This document shows positions 23,106 through 28,844 of a stretch of 28,844 nt of DNA, piece by piece; position 1 is the first letter of the stretch, and each line of letters begins with the position of its first letter. Source of the DNA: Rhizobium sp. (lineage in GTDB: Bacteria > Pseudomonadota > Alphaproteobacteria > Rhizobiales > Rhizobiaceae). The translations under genes were made by a program, and so were the position numbers. The stretch covers positions 1 through 28,844 of the forward strand of contig DNPN01000144.1 in assembly GCA_003501385.1 (NCBI GenBank), read 5' to 3'. The notes below the pieces were generated by a model. That model did not search any database, was not told where the DNA came from, and worked only from the letters and a program-made list of their open reading frames with translations.

Positions 23106-24314
23106 TTATCCCTGCACCAGGCTCAGATGGTCGCCGTCGTTGCGGACCAGACTTTCGGCTACCAAACGGGAGATGGTGGGCAGGCCTTCCAGATGCATAC
23201 CCGGCGCACTGATGGACGGCGGATCACGCTTCAACACATCCTTGATGGCTTGCGCAAAGGCCAGAGCGTTGGACGAATCATCAGCAGACACCATGCTGAC
23301 CAAACCAAGCTCAGATGCCCGTGTGGCCCGGATCAACTGTTCCTGACGCGGCTCGGTGCGCGGCACAATCAGGGCCGGTTTATCGAAGGACAGAATTTCG
23401 CAATAGGTGTTGTAACCACCCATGGCGACAACCGCTTTCGCGCCGGAAATCAGATCTTCCATACGGTTGTCAAACTCGATGATCTTCAGCTTTGGATGAT
23501 TGGCCCCAGCCTCCATGAATTTCTGGCGCATCTCCACCGGCATATAAGGCCCCAGCACCACCAGTGCGTGGTGGTCAAGCGTCGGATCTGCCTGATAGGC
23601 GGCAATCACATCACGCACCAGATCAGCGCCGTCGCCGCCGCCGCCGGTGGTGACCAGCAGATAATCTTCATGTGGCGCATGTTCAGAGCGTGTGCCGCCT
23701 AAGGCATTGCGTTGCAAAAAGCCGACAAACTGCATTTTATCACGCAGCGCCTGCGGCACATCAATGCCGGTCAAGGGGTCGTAAAAATCCGGCGGCCCAT
23801 AAATCCAGACATCATCATAGAGCTTGGCAATCTTGGTGAGCACGTCGTTGCGCTTCCATTCTGCTTCCAGCAGATGCGGCGCATCCATCACATCGCGCAG
23901 GCCCAGCACCAGACGGCTGCCTTTGGTTTTCAGATAAACCAAGGTATCTTCGACTTCTCCGCGAAGCCCCAGCGGCTCCTTGTCGATGATGAACATGTCC
24001 GGCTCAAAACTCTCCGCCGTATGGCGAATGATGGATTGGCGCATTTTCAACGTCTCATGCAGATCAATATGGCGATCCATGGAAGTATATTCACCATTGT
24101 GCAACTTGATAACGCTGGGGATCTTGACGAAATCCACCCGTGCGCGATAATCAAATGCACCAGCAATAGTTGCGCCAGAAATAATCAAAACCTGCACACC
24201 GCGATAATCCTCGACCAGCGAGTGGGCAATGGTACGACAGCGCCGGAGATGACCAAGGCCAAATGTGTCATGGCTGTACATCAAGATGCGGGCGTTGCTT
24301 AGGCGTTTCAACAT
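23106..24314 (-). CDS. MurG-like (GT28-type) glycosyltransferase, paralogue 2
   Basis: With start ATG at 24314 this is a 402-residue protein, first gene of a three-gene minus-strand operon. It opens MLKRLSNARILMYSHDTFG, then LGHLRRCRTIAHSLVE, and carries LLVTTGGGGDGADLVRDV mid-protein. AMGGYNTYCEIL and IVPRTEPRQEQLIRATRASELGL near the C-terminal donor site match the MurG-like pattern. The frame continues upstream to 24368, but AGGAG lies 11 bases before the 24314 ATG and the extra residues precede the first beta strand. The protein is a paralogue of the product of 20689-21846. An insertion-like middle section (IYGPPDFYDPLTGIDVPQ) distinguishes it. Probable role: glycan assembly at the inner membrane; substrates unknown. 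Confidence 0.82.
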   Translation of the reverse strand: MLKRLSNARILMYSHDTFGLGHLRRCRTIAHSLVEDYRGVQVLIISGATIAGAFDYRARVDFVKIPSVIKLHNGEYTSMDRHIDLHETLKMRQSIIRHTAESFEPDMFIIDKEPLGLRGEVEDTLVYLKTKGSRLVLGLRDVMDAPHLLEAEWKRNDVLTKIAKLYDDVWIYGPPDFYDPLTGIDVPQALRDKMQFVGFLQRNALGGTRSEHAPHEDYLLVTTGGGGDGADLVRDVIAAYQADPTLDHHALVVLGPYMPVEMRQKFMEAGANHPKLKIIEFDNRMEDLISGAKAVVAMGGYNTYCEILSFDKPALIVPRTEPRQEQLIRATRASELGLVSMVSADDSSNALAFAQAIKDVLKRDPPSISAPGMHLEGLPTISRLVAESLVRNDGDHLSLVQG

Positions 24315-24485
24315 ATCAGCAGTGTCTCCTGAGCACCGGAGTTTGGAACGCCCGGTCACGCGGCGCATCCGTATGAGCGCATAACACCTTTGACCGGAAC
24401 CGATACAAGGGTGGATTATGCAGCCAATTCAAAAGTGTACGATGGCTTTTGTTAGGTTTCTTGCACAGTGTTACTGCCATTTGCA
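24315..24485. other. Intergenic gap between the oppC-like gene and the glycosyltransferase operon
   Basis: These 171 bases must hold the promoter of the glycosyltransferase operon (minus strand) and any end signal for the ABC transporter operon. I see the AGGAG Shine-Dalgarno for the first glycosyltransferase gene. No convincing -35/-10 pair and no hairpin with T-run is visible, only a 4-bp CAGT/ACTG hairpin. Confidence 0.5.
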
Positions 24486-25646
24486 TTATTTATACGGGTC
24501 TGCAGCATCTCTTAGACCATCCCCGAGAAAATTAAAGGCGAGGATAATCACAATCACCGGAACAACAGGAAACAGCAACCAGGGATAAAGCGCGATGACA
24601 TTGACCGATCTGGCCTCTGTGAGCAACACACCCCAGCTGGTAATGGGTGGCCGAAGCCCAAGCCCGAGAAAGCTCAAGGTTGTTTCGCCCAGAATCATGC
24701 CGGGGATGGTCAGCGTTGCACTGGCAATCAGATGCGACATGAAACCGGGAACCAGATGGCGCCCAATGATGCGTGCGCTGCCCGCCCCCATCATCTGCGC
24801 GGCCAGCACATAATCCTCTTCGCGCAGCGCCAGGAGTTTGGAGCGCACGGCGCGGGCAAGGCCGGTCCAATCCAGCAGGCCGAGAATGAAGGTAATGCCG
24901 AGATAAACCACCAGCGGAGACCAATCGGCAGGCATGATGGCAGCCATGGCCAGCCAGAGCGGAATGCTTGGAATGGAATGCAGCACTTCAATCAGGCGCT
25001 GGACAATCAAATCAAACCAGCCGCCCCAATAACCCGCCAGGCCACCAATGACGATGCCCAGAACAAAACTGGTCATGACGCCCAAAAGGCCGATGGTCAG
25101 CGAAATGCGCGCGCCATAGAGAATACGCGACAGCACATCGCGGCCGAGCCGATCGGTTCCCAACAGGAAGAGACTGCCGCCTTCGGCCGGGCAAACCACA
25201 TGGAAATCAAGATCAACCAGTCCCCAGAATCGATAGGCATCGCCCTTGCAGAAAAACCGCAGTTTTTCCACGCGCTGCGGATCATCGGTATAGTCGCGCC
25301 GCAGCGTGTCCATATCCAGTGTCATGGTGCGCCCATAGACGAAGGGGCCAACGAAGCTGCCCTCATGAAACAGATGGATGCCTTGTGGTGGCGCATAGAT
25401 GCGGTCCACATTGCGGGTATGGACATTGTAGGGAGCCAGAAACTCGACAATGGTGATCATCAGATAGGCGCACAGCAGCAGCACACCTGCATAAAGTGCG
25501 GGCTTGTGCCGCTTGAACCGCCACCATGTCAGCCGGAGTTGCGAGGCTTGATTGAAGGAAGATCCTTCAGCAGCCCCTCCATTTTCCGCCGCATAGGGAT
25601 CAAACGGCGCAGTCGATACGTAGTGACTGAGGGTGCTCTCGCTCAT
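24486..25646 (-). CDS. OppC-like ABC transporter permease with large periplasmic insertion
   Basis: This 386-residue inner-membrane permease is of the Opp/Dpp type. After a polar N-terminus the first membrane segment spans about residues 50-70. The core begins at FLLGTDRLGRDVLSRILYGARISL (about 160-183). The cytoplasmic EAA loop (EDYVLAAQMMGAGSARIIGRHLVPG) is intact, and GETTLSFLGLGLRPPITSWG completes the family signature. About 90 residues separate segment 1 from the core, more than in a typical OppC. They include FCKGDAYRFWGL and VVCPAEGG with two cysteines. This insert recurs, as I recall, in permeases paired with large family-5 binding proteins, some of which carry oligosaccharides. The start overlaps the oppB-like stop (ATGA). 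Confidence 0.88.
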   Translation of the reverse strand: MSESTLSHYVSTAPFDPYAAENGGAAEGSSFNQASQLRLTWWRFKRHKPALYAGVLLLCAYLMITIVEFLAPYNVHTRNVDRIYAPPQGIHLFHEGSFVGPFVYGRTMTLDMDTLRRDYTDDPQRVEKLRFFCKGDAYRFWGLVDLDFHVVCPAEGGSLFLLGTDRLGRDVLSRILYGARISLTIGLLGVMTSFVLGIVIGGLAGYWGGWFDLIVQRLIEVLHSIPSIPLWLAMAAIMPADWSPLVVYLGITFILGLLDWTGLARAVRSKLLALREEDYVLAAQMMGAGSARIIGRHLVPGFMSHLIASATLTIPGMILGETTLSFLGLGLRPPITSWGVLLTEARSVNVIALYPWLLFPVVPVIVIILAFNFLGDGLRDAADPYK

Positions 25647-26641
25647 TTGGTTCTCCCACCCTGCAATCGAATGCGCGGATCCAGAAACGCCAGCGCAATA
25701 TCCGAGACCAGCACACCAATCACCGTCAGCACGGCGAGAAACATCAGGAAGGAACCGGCCAGATACATATCCTGATTTTGCAGGGCACGGATCAGCATTG
25801 GACCTGTGGTTTCCAAAGACAGCACCACGGCGGTGATTTCGGCCCCGGAAATAATCGTTGGCAGCACCGAGCCAATATCGGAAATGAAGAAATTCAACGA
25901 CAGGCGCAGCGGATATTTGATCAGCACCCGAAACGGATGCAGACCCTTGGCGCGGGCCGTCATCACATATTGTTTGTTCAGCTCATCCAGCAGGTTGGCG
26001 CGCACGCGGCGCACCATGCCCGCCGTTCCCGCCGTGCCAATGATCACCACCGGAATCCACAGATGTTCCAGAATGGATTTGGCCTTGTCCCAACTCATCG
26101 GTTTGCCGAGAAACTGCTGATCCATCAAATGGCCGATGGATGTGCCAAACCAGATATTGGCAAAATACATCAGCACCAGCGCCAGAATGAAATTCGGCAC
26201 GGCAATGCCGATCAGGCCCATAAACGTCAGCCCATAATCCCCCCAGCTATATTGATGGGTCGCCGAATAGATGCCGATGGGAAAAGCGATCAGCCATGTC
26301 ATGGCAATGGTCACGGTGGACACCAGAATGGTCAGCCACAAACGATCACCCACCACATTGGATACCGGCATACGGTATTCGAACGAATAGCCAAAATCGC
26401 CCTGCACAAAACCAGTAATCCAGTTGAAATAGCGCACCGGCTCGGATTTATCGAAGCCATAGCGGGCACGCAATTCATCGATTTCCTGCATATCGGCCTT
26501 TTCGCCAATCGCCCGCATTTCTTCGACATAGCTTTCAAAATAATCGCCGGGTGGCAACTCGATGATGGTGAACACCAGCATGGAAATCATGATCAGGGTC
26601 GGGATCATCACGGCGATCCGCCAGAGAATGTAGCGTATCAT
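25643..26641 (-). CDS. OppB-like ABC transporter permease
   Basis: This 332-residue permease forms the first half of the membrane pore of an Opp/Dpp-type transporter. It starts MIRYILWRIAVMIPTLIMIS, the usual OppB first segment. The EAA region RRVRANLLDELNKQYVMTARAKGLHPFRVLIKYPLR lies near residues 211-246, followed by LPTIISGAEITAVVLSLETTG. Around six membrane segments are expected. Its start shares one base with the binding-protein stop (TGATG), and its stop overlaps the oppC-like start by four bases, so both are translationally coupled. Substrate is shared with the rest of the transporter and is not determined by this subunit. Confidence 0.92.
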   Translation of the reverse strand: MIRYILWRIAVMIPTLIMISMLVFTIIELPPGDYFESYVEEMRAIGEKADMQEIDELRARYGFDKSEPVRYFNWITGFVQGDFGYSFEYRMPVSNVVGDRLWLTILVSTVTIAMTWLIAFPIGIYSATHQYSWGDYGLTFMGLIGIAVPNFILALVLMYFANIWFGTSIGHLMDQQFLGKPMSWDKAKSILEHLWIPVVIIGTAGTAGMVRRVRANLLDELNKQYVMTARAKGLHPFRVLIKYPLRLSLNFFISDIGSVLPTIISGAEITAVVLSLETTGPMLIRALQNQDMYLAGSFLMFLAVLTVIGVLVSDIALAFLDPRIRLQGGRTK

Positions 26642-28557
26642 CAGGCGTCCTCATCATACCAGAAAGTATCCGGCATATAGACGCCGAGATAGGAGGTGGG
26701 ATCGAAACCAAACAGACCCTTTTCGGGAAGATTGCGCAGGCGCTTGGCACGCACCACGGGCTGCAATCCACCATTGACAATGCCAATGGTGAACACCTGC
26801 TGGGTAAACAGGCTCAGCATCTGATGCCATATGGCGGTGCGCTCTTCCTGCGTGTCGCTTCTGCGCCATTCATAAAACAGATCCAGCAGCGCCTTTGCCT
26901 CACGCAAATCCGGCGCGTGACCATCTCCGCCACCCGAGAGAGTATGCAGACCCCAAAGCGGCCAGTAGATTTGGTCATCGCTGGTCGGTGCCAGTTCGCG
27001 CGGCGACATATCCGCCGTGGGAATGGCATTGTCCAACCCCATCCAGACCGACATCACTGTTTCACCACCCGTGATGCGTCGCCGAAACAGCTCGCGATGC
27101 GCCACATGCACGAACACACGAATGCCGATCTTGTACCATTGATCGGTAATCAGCTCGAGCACATCGGAATCAAATCCACTGTCACCCGTTGTTTCAATGA
27201 TCAAAGTGGCGGGCCTGCCATCTGGTAGCGTGCGAACGCCATGCGCCCCATCGCGCACAATGCCCGCCTCCTGCAACAGCGCATTGGCTTGCGCGACATC
27301 ATATAGCGCATAGGCATCGCGGTATTCAGGCTTAAACAAGGGGCTTTCCGGCAGCACGGTATTGGCACTCGGCTGGGCAAGACCGAAAAACACCGCCTTG
27401 TTGATCTCATCGCGGTTGATGGCCAGCGACATGGCCCGGCGCACGCGCACATCGCGCAACAGCTTGTTCCAGACCGGGTCCTTGCAATTGAGATTGGGCA
27501 TCAACGCAATACGCGAGCCTTGCGTGCGCTTCCACAAGTCAACCTTGATCGGAAAGCGCTTTTCAGCCGTTTTCAAGAATGTGTAATCGGCAAAATCCAG
27601 ATTGTTGAATTGCAGATCACTTTCGCCTGTGCCGGTTTTGGCCGCCACCAGATCGCCAGAACCAACCCCAAGCACCATACGATCAATGTAGGGCAATTGC
27701 TGGCCGTGCTCATCAACGCGATGATAGAAAGGGTTGCGCTCAAAAATAAACTGTCCGGAGGGAGGCGCGGTCCGATTGACCCAGGCATCCAACGTCGGCA
27801 GATCAGGATTTTCTGGCCGCACAGCGCGCGACATTTTCTGGTGCAAGGCCACCCAGTCCTGCACGCCATTTTGCTTGATCAACTCTTCAAGCTTTTCCTT
27901 GGTCTGATATTTGCGATGGAATTGCTTGAGATAGGCCGCTGGAAACATGATGCGTGTGGCAACGGGTGAGGCAAGCTCGGCCAGAAAATCCGGGTTTGGA
28001 TCATCCCATGTGTAGCGAACTGTGACCTCATCCAGCACCTCAAAGACGGGGTCCTTGCCATTGACGCGCAAAACGCTGGGAATACCCCCCTTGTAAAGCT
28101 TTTTGTCGTGGAACATGTCCTCCCACGTATAACGGAAGTCTTCCGTCGTGAACGGACTGCCATCCGACCAGCGATGACCCTTTCGCAAGCGGAAGGTGAA
28201 AATACGCTCTTCAACCACCTCGAACCATTCCAGAAGATCGGGCTGGAAGGTGAATTTCAGATCATAGCCGATCAAGCGACTGTAACAGATAATCGGCATA
28301 TAGCGAATGTCACGCTGACCACCGATCAGCATACGGATCGTGCCGCCATAATGGCCCGGTGCAAGATCTGGCCCCGTAAGCGGAATCACACGTGGCACTT
28401 TGGGCAGACGCTCCGCCATGGGCGGCAATGTGCCAGCAGCCACCTTGGCTTTGAGGATATCCGGCTCACGAATTGCGGTTTGTTGCGCGAAAACCAAAGC
28501 AGGACGCGACAGAAGGGTTGCCGACAACAGGGCAAGAGCATGACGCCGGGTAATCAC
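26641..28557 (-). CDS. Family-5 extracellular substrate-binding protein with Tat-type signal
   Basis: This 638-residue SBP_bac_5 protein starts at GTG 28557. The signal region MITRRHALALLSATLL ends RPALVFA-QQ (residues 1 to about 25). R4-R5 followed by a hydrophobic stretch fits a twin-arginine signal, so export in folded form is likely. Family features include FRLRKGHRWSDGSPFTTEDFRYTWED, the conserved block near one quarter of the sequence, and VRRAMSLAINRDEINKAVFFGLAQP. It captures substrate in the periplasm for the OppBC-like permeases. It is longer than peptide binders such as OppA (about 540). Large members of this family include oligosaccharide binders, so peptide specificity should not be assumed. 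It overlaps the ATPase stop upstream (GTGA) and has no hairpin after it. Confidence 0.9.
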   Translation of the reverse strand: MITRRHALALLSATLLSRPALVFAQQTAIREPDILKAKVAAGTLPPMAERLPKVPRVIPLTGPDLAPGHYGGTIRMLIGGQRDIRYMPIICYSRLIGYDLKFTFQPDLLEWFEVVEERIFTFRLRKGHRWSDGSPFTTEDFRYTWEDMFHDKKLYKGGIPSVLRVNGKDPVFEVLDEVTVRYTWDDPNPDFLAELASPVATRIMFPAAYLKQFHRKYQTKEKLEELIKQNGVQDWVALHQKMSRAVRPENPDLPTLDAWVNRTAPPSGQFIFERNPFYHRVDEHGQQLPYIDRMVLGVGSGDLVAAKTGTGESDLQFNNLDFADYTFLKTAEKRFPIKVDLWKRTQGSRIALMPNLNCKDPVWNKLLRDVRVRRAMSLAINRDEINKAVFFGLAQPSANTVLPESPLFKPEYRDAYALYDVAQANALLQEAGIVRDGAHGVRTLPDGRPATLIIETTGDSGFDSDVLELITDQWYKIGIRVFVHVAHRELFRRRITGGETVMSVWMGLDNAIPTADMSPRELAPTSDDQIYWPLWGLHTLSGGGDGHAPDLREAKALLDLFYEWRRSDTQEERTAIWHQMLSLFTQQVFTIGIVNGGLQPVVRAKRLRNLPEKGLFGFDPTSYLGVYMPDTFWYDEDA

Positions 28558-28844
28558 GAGCGAAGCTCCTTTGCATCCACATTACGCCGCGCCAGCACCA
28601 GGTGCCCGTCACCAAGGTCAATATGGGTGAGGTTGGATGGGTCGCCATCATCATGAAAATGCTTGGCCCAGCGTTTTTTGGCCGCCAGCGATGGCTCGCC
28701 AATCAGATCAAAATCCAGCGCATGATCCAGATTGGGCATCGGCACTGCCGCCAGCAATTTCTTGGTATAGGGATGCACCGGTTGGTGCATGATCACTTCG
28801 CAAGGCGCAATCTCGACAATGCGCCCGGCATACATCACCGCGAC
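28554..28844 (-). CDS. Opp/Dpp-type ABC transporter ATP-binding protein, C-terminal fragment
   Basis: The frame is open from the window edge and gives the last 96 residues. It begins VAVMYAGRIVEIAPCEVIMHQ and continues PVHPYTKKLLAAVP, the end of the nucleotide-binding domain plus the oligopeptide-transporter C-terminal extension typical of OppD/OppF. Walker motifs lie outside the window. It is either the second of an OppD-OppF pair or the end of a fused double ATPase; the fragment cannot tell. Its TGA overlaps the binding-protein GTG start (28554-28557), so the ATPase is upstream of the binding gene in the same operon. Confidence 0.9.
   Translation of the reverse strand, partial: VAVMYAGRIVEIAPCEVIMHQPVHPYTKKLLAAVPMPNLDHALDFDLIGEPSLAAKKRWAKHFHDDGDPSNLTHIDLGDGHLVLARRNVDAKELRS

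Noticed and set aside
24380..24450. Possible minus-strand promoter (TTGAAT, 18-base spacer, TTGTAT) for the glycosyltransferase operon
   Set aside because: The -10 matches only about half the consensus, and nothing else supports it.
24732..25775. Plus-strand open frame (347 residues) opposite the oppC/oppB-like genes
   Set aside because: Composition (many His, Gln, Asn) is typical of antisense to membrane-protein genes; the minus-strand permeases show clear EAA loops.
1..28844. Search for defence systems, mobile elements, CRISPR or tRNA genes
   Set aside because: No transposase, integrase, direct-repeat array, tRNA-like fold or defence-type domain was recognised; all large frames fit metabolism, transport or envelope functions.

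Overview
The window (about 57-60% G+C by eye) looks like a chromosomal segment of a Rhizobiaceae member, in the Agrobacterium / Allorhizobium / Rhizobium range. The evidence is the chvE-gguA-gguB-gguC gene order, a non-phosphorylative sugar-acid pathway, and an intergenic palindrome of a type common in Rhizobiales. I cannot name the species. No phage, insertion sequence, CRISPR array, tRNA or rRNA was seen. Coding density is high: no stretch over 300 bases lacks a gene, and the longest gaps are about 160-175 bases.

Region 1 (1-10055, plus strand) is a sugar uptake and catabolism block. It starts inside the 3' end of chvE, the periplasmic sugar-binding protein. A strong intrinsic terminator-like hairpin separates it from gguA (double ATPase), gguB (permease) and gguC (fumarylacetoacetate-hydrolase fold, AraD1 type). 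Next come an IlvD/EDD-family sugar-acid dehydratase, a Gfo/Idh/MocA sugar 1-dehydrogenase, an alpha-ketoglutarate-semialdehyde-type aldehyde dehydrogenase, a 2-keto-3-deoxygalactonokinase (dgoK) and a KDPGal aldolase (dgoA). These genes appear to serve two routes that share their first enzymes. L-arabinose would go through L-arabinonate and 2-keto-3-deoxy-arabonate to 2-oxoglutarate. D-galactose would go through galactonate and KDGal to pyruvate plus glyceraldehyde-3-phosphate (De Ley-Doudoroff). Several gene junctions carry perfect hairpins. No lactonase and no regulator lie in the window.

Region 2 (10056-11900) opens with a compact stack of three palindromes. The last is a textbook terminator whose T-run directly abuts the Shine-Dalgarno of a small DUF454/YbaN-like membrane protein. 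That gene overlaps a CynX/NimT-type MFS transporter.

Region 3 (11971-19529) is an envelope pair: a giant alpha-2-macroglobulin-like protein with an intact CAEQ thioester motif, a PAN/apple-like domain and a TPR-like region, overlapping by GTGA with pbpC (penicillin-binding protein 1C).

Region 4 (19691-24314) holds a plus-strand UDP-glucuronate 4-epimerase-like gene. It converges, with a 22-base overlap and a small palindrome, on a minus-strand operon of three glycosyltransferases. Two are MurG-like paralogues flanking a GT4 enzyme. They probably make or decorate an uncharacterised surface glycan.

Region 5 (24486-28844, minus strand) is a translationally coupled family-5 (Opp/Dpp-like) ABC transporter in the order ATPase (cut by the window edge), Tat-type substrate-binding protein, OppB-like permease, OppC-like permease. 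The permease architecture and binding-protein size suggest that oligosaccharides are as plausible a substrate as peptides.
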